64,000 nt of DNA. Origin: Blastomyces gilchristii SLH14081 (taxonomy: Eukaryota > Ascomycota > Eurotiomycetes > Onygenales > Ajellomycetaceae). Positions 1-10,808 of this stretch are shown here, piece by piece. The translations under genes and the position numbers were made by a program. Location of the stretch: the NCBI RefSeq assembly GCF_000003855.2, contig NW_003101680.1:210019-274018 (forward strand), written 5' to 3'. Numbering within the stretch: the stretch's first letter is position 1; each line of letters opens with the position of its first letter. Under the pieces are notes generated by a model. It was not told where the DNA came from. It worked only from the letters and a program-made list of their open reading frames with translations, and did not search any database.

Positions 1-405
1 GATGTGGAGGTCGTCAATTCAAGCTCGCCTGAGGGAATGGCTTCTCTGACAACACTACTCGATGTTGTCGACGGTGTAGGAGATGGCTAAGTGTTAATCA
101 TGACAACCTGTCATGTCAAACTAGTCAACAGCGCACTTTTGCGAGCCGGTCACATGGATGTGAAAACCGAGTTCCACCTCGCAGATAAAGAAACAATAGC
201 CCGGCTCTTCTGGTTTGCCTTTGAACAGGAGGCAGTCGACCCACTAGCACATGAGTTTGCTGGTAAGGTACCGGAGCTGGAATTCAGCCCTGCTGAAATT
301 CTGTCATTCCTGATAGAGAACAGGCGGTCTCCTAAACAGGCTGTTGATAACGTAGCGGCATGGATGGCGGATATGAGGAGCAAAAGGAAGAAGGGTGGAG
401 TTTAA
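1..405 (+). pseudogene. BCS1-like AAA ATPase, C-terminal fragment, broken
   Basis: Read in frame 1 from the window edge, the translation follows the end of the AAA domain and the C-terminal tail of fungal BCS1-like ATPases (mitochondrial Rieske-protein chaperone family): SLTTLLDVVDGV, then VLIMTTCH (family VLIMTTNH), then ALLRAGHMD (family ALIRPGRVD), then FAGKVPELEFSPAEILSFL and AAWMADM. A TAA at 88-90 interrupts the frame just before VLIMTT, and the conserved RPGR arginine region reads RAGH, so the product is probably inactive. The Walker A and B motifs would lie left of the window. The base composition is normal and not RIP-like. The frame ends at TAA 403-405. A rare functional paralogue with an intron near the stop cannot be excluded. 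Confidence 0.7.
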
Positions 406-495
406 AAAGGCTGGTCCTCCCGCCACACACTTCGACCACCTGAAGAAGCTGTTCCTTCAACGAGACAGTAACTTTAAATGCTAGTCTCCTTGAGT

Positions 496-769
496 TTATG
501 GCATCGGCCGGTTCAATGGGGTCCCAGAAACTGGCGAGCGGTAGTTACATTTTGCATGTTAGGATGACGCGGACCTCGAATATGTATCTACCACTAAATA
601 CCATACCTCTATTTTTAACACTTCTTTGTAGGACTTCAAGTTGCGTTTGCAGACGTGATACGACATCGAGTAGGTTTGGGAAAGCGATTTTGGATCCATC
701 AAGGTTCTAGGCGTCTTGAATAATCTCCTCACCATTCAGTACAAGGGTCTGTAACACGGCAGTGGACAT
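496..769 (-). pseudogene. Short broken gene, unknown function
   Basis: On the minus strand an ATG at 769 opens a coding-looking frame, MSTAVLQTLVLNGEEIIQDA. It is interrupted by one TAG and then continues as NLDGSKIAFPNLLDVVSRLQ and a Gln/Leu-rich, probably helical stretch ending at SVKNR. A GTATGG donor there and a CAG acceptor about 65 bases on would join a short tail ending at TAA 496-498. No family was recognised. The codon usage looks real but the evidence is only composition and one plausible intron. It could be a short host gene with one disabling mutation or a sequencing error. No relation to the neighbouring BCS1-like fragments was seen. Confidence 0.3.
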
Positions 770-1811
770 TCTGGAAGGATGGAGAATATTGTTTGGGGGT
801 CTTACAGAGGGCAAACAAAATGGTGTACTTGGGGGGTCGAGATAGGTTAAAACTACTTGGTGCGATAATGAGATCCCGCTTCGCGGGGGCCTTCAACCTT
901 TCGAAAGCCCTTGAGAATTTCCAAGCCTTCAATACACACAGAACAGTTGGCTAAGGAATTGTACGGTAGATCTCAATCAGGTAAGGAATAGTGATTAATA
1001 TTAAGTAAGAGGTTGGTTCTAGTAACGAGAAGAAAGAGAGGAAGAAAGGAGGAAACTAGCTCGGAGAATCTCGTCCCCAACACAAGTGAGGAGAAAGGGA
1101 AGATGGAGCGATATAAGCAAAGCTAGGAGGAGCACTAGCTTCATATGCCTTCAGCCCCCTTAATAATCATCCTTCAAGACAGACGGAGAGCGAATGTGAA
1201 AGACCGCATCGTCTACAAGATTCATTAGATGAGCTAGGGACAATTTCATTGATCAGATGAGGGTGTATTGAGCAAGTTCGGAGAAACGGTAACCTACGAA
1301 CAGAGGAGAGATTCATATGACATCTACAGTACGCCCTCCACACTTCCCGTCGATGTATGGCTAGTGATGTTTACAAAATTTGACTAACTTCCATCAATTA
1401 TTGAACTACGACAGAAAAATCAAACAAGGCGGATCTTGCACTGGATAGAACGCGACTCATCGAGATTCAGCGTTAAAACAAGCAGCGTTGCCATACAATT
1501 ACTGACCGAAAAACATGAAGAAGTAAGAAGGAAAGAAGAAAGGAAGGAAAGAAAGAAAGAAAGAACAAAGCGCGCGCATTAGTCCCAGGAGGAGGACTGC
1601 CTGACAGACGACCTCCACAAACAAAAGAGCCGGGGAAGAGGTTTAGAAATCCGTCCCAGTCCATCTGCCAAGAAGGTAAACTCCGAAATAACATCTCGTC
1701 AAACAAAACGCTAGAGTGCCTCCAGATTGATCATCCACATCAAACATTCCACTACAAAACATAAAACTGAGACGCAAGAACATGTTGGGTCGGCCAGACT
1801 TCCACAGTGGA
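770..1811. other. GC-normal intergenic stretch without a recognised gene
   Basis: No frame here gives a recognisable protein on either strand. The stretch contains a purine-rich low-complexity run (GAAA/GGAA units) at about 1,518-1,568 and a short CGCGCG run right after it. The CpG content shows that it has escaped the mutation seen further right. Confidence 0.5.
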
Positions 1812-3010
1812 TCATGTGTTGTGCACTTGAGTGCTCTCTGTAAGGTTCTTGAAAGAGTCTGTGGGATTGATAATTGCATGTGCCCTGGTGTAATTCTTCA
1901 CCTTTCCTCTTTCTTTGCTGGTTTTGGCAATCCAATTCTCCACATCAGCCACTGCGTCGGTAGGCAACTGCTTGTGTTCAAGCAGGAACAATAGCAGGAT
2001 CTCAGCTGGGCTGAATACCTGATCTGAAACCTTGACAGCAAACTCATCTGCAAGTCACTCAATTGTTTCAATATTGAACTTCTTTTCTGTAGTGCGCTGA
2101 TCCTCATCTGACCACTTGAAAATCATGCAGAAAAGATGAGAACTCATTTTGTGATCAGCAAGCTGAAATAAAACCTGTCTATTCACACAGCCAGAGCAGA
2201 TGAGTGTGTCATTCAAACACTCAATGTGATTTATCATTATAATCAGCAATTGACCTTTCTATGAAGACACATCATTCAGAGCATTAAGAAGTATGAGCAG
2301 AGATACATTTCTCTGAGACTTACTCTTCTGTGAAGAGTCTACTGCAGTCTGACCAGTGTTTTTCATTGTTTCACTGTCTTCTGTTCATACAGTACTAGCA
2401 GCATTGATATCTTCTAAGAGAATGACACAATGCAGGAGAAGCTGGATAAATAAACTGCTTAGACAGCTGTTATTGATGCTTGAAAGATTGAGTACATAGA
2501 TATCTAGCTCAAAATACCTGGTGACAGATAAGCTGAAACTGAACTTCTCAGTTTTAAAAGACTCATACAGCAGGAACTCTCTTTAATAGAGAATTCTATA
2601 TCTTGTATATCAGCTCTGAGCTCACTTGTTCAGGAAATTCTTAATATCTTTCAACAGAGCTGTTTTCTCACTCTTATTTATAATAACTGTTGAGATTGAT
2701 CTGATGTCTCTTGTCTTTGCCTTTCTTCATTCATTATTATAATGCTCAAAGACTGTAGTCTTTCTCTGAATAAGTTTAAGATACTCAGCTCAGCAATTAC
2801 TAAGAAGTGCTCTCAGAATTTACAATAATCTGCTGATACAGAAAATGAAGATCTATTTCTTAATCTCTTTTATTATGCACTGAAACTGAAGCAGATGATT
2901 TCTATACATGAAGAAGAATAATTCATTTCAAGATAAAAAGTGCAAAGATTTTTTCTTATACTCATTTAAAAGATTATCAGTATATACTCTTCTTTGCATG
3001 CTGCTGATAA
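1812..3010 (-). pseudogene. BCS1-like AAA ATPase gene, RIP-mutated over most of its length
   Basis: Read from 3,010 down to the TGA at 1812-1814, one frame follows the whole BCS1-like AAA ATPase fold: a pre-domain ending FFFMYRNHLLQF, then KAKTRDIRSISTVI, a destroyed Walker A (LLYESFKTEKFSFSL where the family has LLYGPPGTGKSS), a Walker B-like CVILLEDINAA, sensor region LLIIMINHIECLN, a mutated arginine-finger loop (ICSGCVNRQV for IRPGRVDRK), and the tail LADEFAVKV plus FSPAEIL. At least seven stops (mostly TGA, also TAG and TAA) lie in the frame. Almost every change is G-to-A or C-to-T, for example GPPG to ESFK. The last 240 bases (1,812-2,050) are nearly undamaged, while the rest is AT-rich. 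The 5' side abuts the end of Gypsy B1 pol near 3,010, so the true start is lost or displaced. It would have been a mitochondrial membrane AAA protein by family, but it is now dead. Confidence 0.75.
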
Positions 3011-3539
3011 TTGTATAACTAGCTACAGTCTCATCACTTATTGAAATATAGCATTTATCTGATTTCTTCATTTCTTCTCATTGTTTTCTTATAAATGTGA
3101 AAAGATCAGAATAAGTAAGATTATCTGATTTGTAAGTGTCTATGATTTCTCTTACTTCATGAGACTTTTCAATTATAAGTCTCTTCTTTTTTAACACTGA
3201 TGATAGTGCTGTGAATAATTATAATTCACTTAGATCTTGCATCTTTATCTTTATAAGATATGAATTATTTATTAAGTTATATAAGACTTGTCTCTCTAGT
3301 TCTTTCAATACATATGTTCTCAGAGCATGTGATTTGAGTATTTTATATAACTTAAATCATCTAGATTGAAACTTCTCAGAATTCTCATTGTATATAAGAA
3401 CTCACATTTTCATCTTGACACTCAATTGCTTAACTAGTGAGTCTTGTATTCTTTTCAATTGAATTGCTCAGTTCAGAAGTAACTTATTAACTTTTATACA
3501 TGCATGACTGATCTCTTTCAATCTTGATTTCATATCTGC
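3011..3539 (-). pseudogene. Gypsy B1 pol C-terminus (GPY/F module)
   Basis: This is the end of the B1 integrase. The minus-strand frame contains SRLKEISHACIKVNKLLL, then YNENSEKFQSR followed by FKLYKILKSH, which corresponds to the W-GPYKI core of the integrase GPY/F module with Trp lost to TGA and Gly-Pro changed. The rest is Lys/Glu-rich and probably helical. The same segment occurs in B2 at 27,115-27,640. The match between B1 and B2 ends at SDETV(A/V)S near 3,010 and 27,115. Confidence 0.65.
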
Positions 3540-3552
3540 AACTGCTATATTC
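3540..3552 (+). repeat. Target-site duplication, left copy (LINE copy 1)
   Basis: The 13-mer AACTGCTATATTC occurs here and again at 11,198-11,210, directly after the LINE (AAT)n tail. Joining the flanks restores the Gypsy B pol sequence seen uninterrupted in B2 near 27,645. This fixes the limits of the LINE insertion as 3,553-11,197. Confidence 0.8.
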
Positions 3553-3627
3553 CAGCTATCTATTGCTGTTGTAATTTCAACATTGCTCAGAGTCACGGTG
3601 ATATCACTTCTATACTCGCATTCACAA
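3553..3627 (-). repeat. 75-bp antisense fragment of Gypsy C gag start
   Basis: The complement of this segment matches the first gag codons of Gypsy C1 around 18,630-18,710 (shared run CTCTGAGCAATGTTGAAATT) and the same region of C3 near 56,975-57,050. It sits at the extreme 5' end of the LINE insertion, inside the duplicated target, so it probably entered with the LINE by template switching. Confidence 0.6.
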
Positions 3628-4290
3628 GAACCCGCCGATAGATCCATCGAAAAGCCCTCGATCATACGAGCATTTTGACCCCATCGCCGACCGCATACCC
3701 CGTGTGGTGGTGGAGTTATCCAGCCAAACGTGAACTGGACGTTGTTCGAAGCTCCTGTGTGGGATTATCCCCCGTTCTCCCCTACCACACCACAACCCCG
3801 GGCCAGAGTGCCATACAAATTGTAAGGTGAAGTGACCTAGCCATATGCACCAATCTTCTCGATTTTGGAAGATCCCCGACCTGTAGTTGTGGAGATATCC
3901 GAGGAGCGACCTCCGCGAAAACCCTGTCCATCTTTGATGTTCCAAAACACCAACGCCAAGTCTCACCCTCGTACCGCCCTTCCCAATCTGGCCCATCCCC
4001 GGCAGAAAAATACAAAAAGATACCTCGGCGATAATATCAAGCACATAATCAACGGACTCTTCTGAAGTGCAACCTCCACGGTCCGCCGCCAGTGTATCTA
4101 GACTTCAACACCAAGTCTCACCCCTGTACTACCCCTCTCAATCTGGCCCATCCCCAGCAGAACGATACAAAAAGATACCTCGGCAACAGCATTCAATACA
4201 TAACCAGTGGACAACGAGTCAACAGCACACCAACAACTATAAAATCAGTATACCCCAAGGTCTGACTGAGCCTTTGATCCCTGCACAGTG
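3628..4290. repeat. GC-rich tandem repeat, period about 155 bp, at the LINE 5' end
   Basis: The block starting AAGTCTCACCC at 3,958 is repeated from 4,113 (period 155), sharing CAATCTGGCCCATCCCC and ACAAAAAGATACCTCGGC. A looser earlier unit shares the GTGGAG..TATCC segment at about 3,696-3,720 and 3,874-3,900. The segment is rich in CC, GG and CG, unlike everything around it, so it has escaped mutation. Open frames exist on both strands but show no family. It may be a monomeric LINE promoter, as in some mammalian LINEs, or captured host DNA. Confidence 0.5.
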
Positions 4291-5217
4291 AGATATATTA
4301 AATCTAGTTTTAATACCTCAATATTCAATAGATTCTGCAAGGGATTGAGAACAGCAACACTAGGTTTCTATTGAATTTGAGAATTAACTCTATATTGATA
4401 TAATCATTGACAAAGTCTTCTATTTTGAGATATAAATAACCAGTTCCTCTACATCCCGCTGGCAATATTTATATTATCATATAGAAACAGACTTATATTC
4501 TCTATAATATCAAGACTCTGAAGAGGGAAAGTCTTGGTAGGGAATATACAGTAGTGCATATCTTAGCAGTTTCTATCTCATTCTTCTGCAGCAGTTAATG
4601 CAAAAAAAAAGATCTTAGAAATAGTTTTTTACTTCTCTTGAAAAAGTAAGGTGTTTTTCTCTGGGTTTTACACAATATTCTTACAAAGAATTAAAAGCAG
4701 AGTTGTTTTCTGTCATAATTTCATATTCTTTTAAGTAAGAATTACTTTTTCAGTGGCTGAAGAGCTTTCATTAATACTTAATTCTTTTTTACACTCTTTA
4801 TTAACTGATTTGAGTTGCACACTTGTTGTGTGAGGAGAATTGAATGATTTAGAATAAAATTGAATAGTTTTAATCAATTTCTCTGCAAAAAATTGATTTA
4901 TTTTTTGTCAGTTTTTCTCTCAAAAACTGTCATATTATCTGATTTATTATCAATTGATATCATACTTTTCCTCACTGTATCCCAAGAAAGAGATTGTAAA
5001 GATTTTATTGATTTATCTTAAAAATCAATTTTAGTTTATTAGATTCTCTTCAAAAATCTAACCTAGTTACTGAACTAGTGTGAAAAAAATCAGGTGTTTT
5101 ATACACAAAAGTCTTTTATTCTTCTTTTGAAACAGTCTGACCAACTTTTCAATTGAAAACAGACTTAGAAATATCTCAATTGAAACAGTCTGACCAACTT
5201 TTTATTGAGTGAAAACA
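4291..5217 (+). other. LINE copy 1 leader, AT-rich, with direct repeats before ORF1
   Basis: There is no coding frame. The stretch AACAGTCTGACCAACTTTT occurs at about 5,131 and again at about 5,184, just before the ORF1 ATG at 5,218. Such leader repeats may be part of the element's promoter or translation control, but nothing proves it. Confidence 0.4.
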
Positions 5218-6822
5218 ATGAGTTCAAAAATACACTCAGTTGATATGGAAAAAGATGCTCTCTCAAATGCTATTTCTGAGATTGAAATTCTGAAGAGAAG
5301 AAAGAAAGAAGAAATAGAGAAACAACAAGTTCTTGAAATACAGGAACTTGAAAAAGCAAGCAAGATTCTTGAAAAGCAGTGTCTGAGTGAGATGAATGAA
5401 GAAGTTCTGTTAATTCTTCATGCTCAGGCTAGACAACTACAGAAGGTGATCAAGTTCAAACTTGGAATCTCAAACACAGTTCAAAAAACCTTGAAAATTC
5501 CTAGTATAATCACTGACTCTTCATCTTGCTCTTCTTCTTTCTTTCTTTCTACTTCTTCTTCTTCTTTGAATCAGAAGAAAACATATGCTCAAGCAGCTGA
5601 ATCTGCTGTCTCTAAATCTGCTGTCTCAAAACCTGCTCAAAATTCTGAGAAAACTGAGAAGAATACTGCTCATGCCTCTATTCATAGAAAAGTGAAAAAG
5701 AAAATGCAAAAAGAGAAAAACTTCCAAATCTTCAGAAATAGAAGACTTATTCTCAAAGTCTCAAATCAGGACATTCTGCAAAGAAACAAGCTAAACTCAA
5801 ATCTCATTTTCAAAATCAGAAATGAAATTAATCAGTAGTTCTTTTCTCAGTTGATGACTGATATTGAAGTTTAAAAACCAGTTATAGCTTCAATTGAGTC
5901 ATCATTCTTTGGAAACTCCATCATTCTGACTACAATGCCTGAATTCAGTGCTGAATTCCTTATTCAGAATGAGAATCTCTGAAAGTCAGCAGTAGAATCA
6001 TTGCTAAACACAACAATTCTATCTGAAAGAGATGAAAAGTGAGACAAATTCATTCTTCATGATATTCCAGTTGAAATTTTTGACTGTGAAGAAGAAATGC
6101 TACTTCTTAAAAATGAATTGAAAGAATACAACTCCATTCAACTGAGAAAGAAGCCTGTATGACTAAATTCAATTGAGTTCAGACAAAGCAGGAGAAATGC
6201 CTCTGTTCTAGTATATACAAAAACACTTGAACAGTCAAAGATCTCTGAAGTAAGAGTAGCAGGTTTGAAAATGAGAGTTCATGAATACAAAGACTCAAGA
6301 ATGAATCTCAAAGCTCAAACACAGTGTTCAAACTGTCAAAGATATGAACACTTTGCAATCTCATGTTTTAGAGACTCAAAATGTACATTCTGTGCCAGAG
6401 ATCACAAAACTAGTGAGCATAAATGTGAAACATGCTCAAAAAGAGATGAAATTTGTCAATATACTCTGCTTAAGTGCTCTAATTGCAAAGAAAAACATGC
6501 ATCTAGCTCAAAAGAATGTATGTTTGCTTCTAGAACTCAAAAGAACTGGAGAAAAGATGAAGCTCAAAGTCAATCTAGAACTGAAGAGAAGAGTCAAGCC
6601 AGTAAACTCACAACTGCAAGCTTAAAAAGAAGAAACTCTCAATTATCTAAGTCTTCAAACTTCAATTCTCCAGCAAAATGTAAACAGAATTTGAATTCTC
6701 AAACTCCTGTTAAGATTAGAGAATTGAGAAATGACTCTGGTGATAAACTAGATATAATGCAAGCAGTTGAGATTTCTACTTTTCAGAACAGTTATAATCT
6801 ACTATCTGATGATAGTGATTAG
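5218..6822 (+). pseudogene. LINE copy 1 ORF1, gag-like RNA-binding protein, broken
   Basis: The frame opens at ATG 5,218 after the leader repeats and ends at TAG 6,820-6,822. It begins with a Lys/Glu-rich coiled-coil-like stretch (SNAISEIEILKRRKKEEIEK), then a Ser-rich linker and a basic region. The C-terminal half has three zinc-knuckle-type motifs: CSNCQRYEHFAISC, CTFCARDHKTSEHKC and CSNCKEKHASSSKEC. This layout is that of ORF1/gag proteins of fungal I/Tad-like LINEs, which coat the element RNA. A TAG at 5,836-5,838 and several TGA codons (Trp lost) interrupt it, so no full product is possible. ORF2 follows 23 bases downstream. Confidence 0.75.
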
Positions 6823-6845
6823 ATTCTTCTCTACTCTCTTTTAGT

Positions 6846-9800
6846 ATGAATATACAACAAAAACAACAAAAAAAGTTTAAAAACTCTTCAAAAATCACAT
6901 TTATTCAAAATAATATGAATAGAAACTCAAATTGCATTTATTTGTGTCTTCAAATTGCATTTGAATAAAAAGTTGATTTTGTACTGCTTCAGAAGCCGAA
7001 TTTTGATGCTGAGCAAAAATATGTCATTTCTCATTCAAGCTACTACTGCTTTTTACCTCAAAAGTCTGAGATAAAGTCAAGAGTAGTGATCTATGGAAGA
7101 AAGAGATCAAGATATCAATTTAATCTAAGATTTGATATCATGTCTGACTCTGATATTCTGGTGAGTGATATTATAGATAAAGAAAATGAGTTTGATACTA
7201 TACAGCTCATAAATATCTATAATGAAAAGTCATTGAAGGAAAATAACAATATCTGAACAATTGATAGAGGATTTCTGAACATAACTTCATCAAGAAACTC
7301 TATAATTGCAGGAGATTTCAATGCACATTATCTCTGATGAAATTCAGAATGCAAGAGAGCAGTGAGAGCTGATAATCTGGTTGAATGAATCTTTGAGCAT
7401 TTAACAGATTTGGTTAATAAGTCTGATCAACAAACATTCTTTAGAAAAGGCATGAAACAGAAGTCTATTATAGATCTAACTTTCATGTCACAAAATCTAA
7501 TGAAAAGAAGACTTGTAAACTGGTTTATTGATTCAAATGACACATCAGGATCAGATCATGAGATTATTCAATTTAATATTGAACTGAGTGAAAAATAAAT
7601 GAGTGAAAATCCTCTTCTCTCTAATCAGTATAACTTTGAAAAAGCTGATTGAAAAGCAGTTGAAGAAAGCATAAAACTGTTAAAATCTGAAAGACAGAAT
7701 GAGCTATATTGGAATTCTGGTCAAGATATCTCAAATGAAATGCTTGAGAATAGAGTGAAGCTTATTACATCTATTATTCTAACAAGTGTTAGAGATAATA
7801 TTTCAAAAAGAAAATCTTCTGAGTATTCAAAACCTTGATGGAATGAGAATATCTCATCTAAAAGAAAAGAATTAGCTACTGCTAGAAGAGATTGAAAGAA
7901 TGATGTAATATCTGATAAAGAGTTCAAAGCTGTTAGAAATGAATATTTTTCAGATATTAAAAGAGCTAAAACAGACTGCTGGAATAAATTTCTTGAAGAA
8001 GCACAAGGAAAGGAAGTTTTTAAAGCTTTTAACTATACTAAAACAAGAAGTGTAGCAAAACTTCCAGCTCTAGAATATGAGTTTCAGAATGAATCATATA
8101 CAGCAAACTCTTTTGAGGAAAAATGTCAAGCTTTCATGAGAATTCTCTTTCAGAACTCACCAGATTCAGATTCAGATTCAGAGGAAGAGAATATATCACT
8201 TCTCAACTACATTGATGAAAATGACTGGGAATGGCCTGATCTTACACAAGATGAATTAGAGTCAGCTATCTTCTCAAGTTCTGTTAAAACTGCTGCAGGT
8301 CCTGATTCAATTAATCACTTGATTATTCAAAATACATATTCCTACTTAAAGAATGAATATTTTGAGCTCTTTTTCAATCTCTTGAAAAATGGATATCATT
8401 CTGAATGCTGAAGAGAAGTCACTGAAGTGATTCTTGCAAAACCTAATAGAAAAACTTCAATTCCTAAGTCATATAGAGTAATATCTCTATTGAACTGCCT
8501 AGAAAAGGTTTTAGAAAAGATAATAGCTACTTGACTATCTTTTATAAGCTCTATAGATGATTCTCTTTTATTCAGTAAACAAATGAGAGATAGAAAACAG
8601 TGTTCTGCAATTGACACTGTTCTCTCAGTTGTTCATGATATTCAAATAGCAAAGCATGAGGGTCTGATCTCAACTGCAGTTTTTATTGATATAAAAGAAG
8701 CATTTGATCATGTTTCAAAGTCAAAGTTAATTCAGACATTGAAGATATTAAAACTGTCACTTTCTCTAATAAAATGAGTTAACTGTTTTATGTCTAAAAG
8801 AATTATACAACTCTTCTTTGATGGAATGAAACAAGACAAGACTGAGATAAAAATAGGAGTATCACAGAGATCTTCAATCTCACTCATTTTATTTGCAATA
8901 TACACTGCATATCTATTCAAAAATAGAAATATGAGAATAGTGCAATCTCTGAGTTATGTGAATGATATTGATCTAGTCTACAGCTCAAAAACTATCAAAG
9001 AGAATTTGAAAGTAATTGAAGAAGCTGCAAAGGAAATCTTTGTTAGAGCAGATATCAATCAAATTCAATTTGATATGAATAAAACTGAGTTAATTCATTT
9101 CTTTTCTAGATTCAATGAGAAAGAACTATCTCTAACTCTTTTAAATAGTGAGATTAAATCCAGTGTAAATGTCAAATGATTAGGAGTATGATTAAACTTC
9201 AAATTGAACTTTAAATATCACATTCAACAAAGAACTGTCAAGGCAGAAAGACTATTGAACAACATAATCAGACTATCAAATACAGAGAGGGGTCTATCCT
9301 TCCAGGCTATGAGACAGTTATATATAGCCTGTATTACATCAGTAGCTGATTATGGAGTTCAAGTTTGATGGAATAATCAAGGGAATTTCACTGAACTCTT
9401 TCAAAGTCTGCAAAACAGAGTCTTGAGAAGAATTCTGGGAGCATTTAAATCATCTCCTATTAAAGCAATGGAAATTGAAGCTTCAATTTCTCCTCCTGCT
9501 ATTAGATTTAAAAAGGCCTGTATGAACTATGCTCTGAGAGTTGTAAAGATGAGCTCAAATCATATAATCAGAGAAAGAGTCTCTTCTTCATTTTCATCAA
9601 TTAACTCTGGAAATGAACTGGATTGGAATAGATTTCTTGATTGGAATGAAAATAATTCTTCAAAGAAAATGCCTTCTCAACTGTACAGACTATGCTCTCT
9701 GATTAAAAATCAATTTTCTTCTTTAAATGTTGAAAAAGTTGATCATGAGAAGTTATCTCTCTGGAGAAAAAAGCTTGAATCTCTTATAGACTTATAAATA

Positions 9801-10808
9801 AGTGAACTATTAAAAGAGAAAGAATATGAACAGCATTTGAAGAGAATTTCTACAATCAATATAAAAGACTCTATTCTGATTTATTCAGATGACTCAAAAA
9901 ATGAGAACTTGAATAGATTAGGCGCAGGCATTGCTTATACTGAAGATAATATTAATTTTATCTCAGATTTCTGGAATCTAGGCTCTGAATGTGAAGTCTT
10001 TGATGCTGAACTATTTGCAATAGTGAAAGCTTTCAAACTCATTGAAATAAAATCTCATAAAAGAGGAAATTGTTTGAAAGAGGTATGGATATTCTCTGAT
10101 AGTCAAGCTGCTTTAAAAAGACTTAGAAATAGTCAGATTCATAATGATCAAATGAATCTTGAACTGATCTTAAACTCTGTTTTAAAAATTCAAAAGAGAA
10201 GAATATCAAAGCTGAGAATTCATCTACACTGGGTTCCTGCTCATATGAATATTCATGGCAATGAATTGGCTGATTCAGCTGCAAAAAAGGGTGCAGAATT
10301 AAGCAGATCTATTCAAAAAATTGTGTCCTGGTCTTTTATAAAGAGAAAAATAAAAGAATCTTGTTTAGACAAGTGAAATGAAAGCTGACAGAAACAAAAG
10401 AAGAGTATACATTATTCAAGATTTGAAACAAAACCCAAGTGGAAATCTTGTTCAATTAAATGTAAAAAGAAAATATTCTCATCTATAATACAGCTGAAAC
10501 TAGGACATGGCTATTTCAAATCTTATATACAAAGATTTGATGATAGATTTGACTCAATAGAATGCTCATTCTGCAATACAAATGAGAATTCTGAGCATAT
10601 TATAATGCACTGTGCATTATACAATAGTCTCAGAGCCAGATTGAAAGAGAAGTATGATCTAAATCAATTAAATATGAGATTCTTATTCTCAACTGAGACA
10701 GGAATTAAATACTTAATAGACTTTCTATCAGAAACTCAAGCAGCTACAAGAAAATGGCTAAATTCAGAATTATCTGAATATGAAGAGGAGGAAATCAATC
10801 AGATATAG
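6846..10808 (+). pseudogene. LINE copy 1 ORF2 (APE endonuclease, RT, RNase H), broken
   Basis: ORF2 starts near ATG 6,846 and ends at TAG 10,806-10,808. The APE endonuclease shows IIAGDFNAHY near 7,305-7,335 and GSDHEII near 7,548-7,569. RT shows AAGPDSINHLII (8,293-8,328), AVFIDIKEAFDHV (8,674-8,712) and YVNDI at about 8,955, where the catalytic YVDD has become YVND. RNase H shows IYSDDSKN (YSDGS expected), DAELFAIVKAF, IFSDSQAAL and HWVPAHMNIHGNELAD. A Cys/His motif CSFCNTNENSEHIIMHC closes the protein. More than ten TGA codons sit where copy 2 has TGG. The enzyme nicked target DNA and copied element RNA; this copy cannot. Confidence 0.85.

Noticed and set aside
498..710. 70-codon frame on + near the left edge
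   Set aside because: The opposite strand gives a more coherent protein-like reading; this one is its shadow.
3622..4044. 140-codon open frame on the minus strand in the GC-rich LINE 5' block
   Set aside because: No family pattern; the block is a tandem repeat and GC-rich DNA gives long chance frames. Both strands are open at several places.
7640..10800. TGA reading as Trp, i.e. a mitochondrial or mycoplasma-type genetic code
   Set aside because: The sister copy at 49,948-53,120 has TGG at the same codons, and the changes are part of a general G-to-A/C-to-T pattern. The host genes use TGG and end in standard stops.
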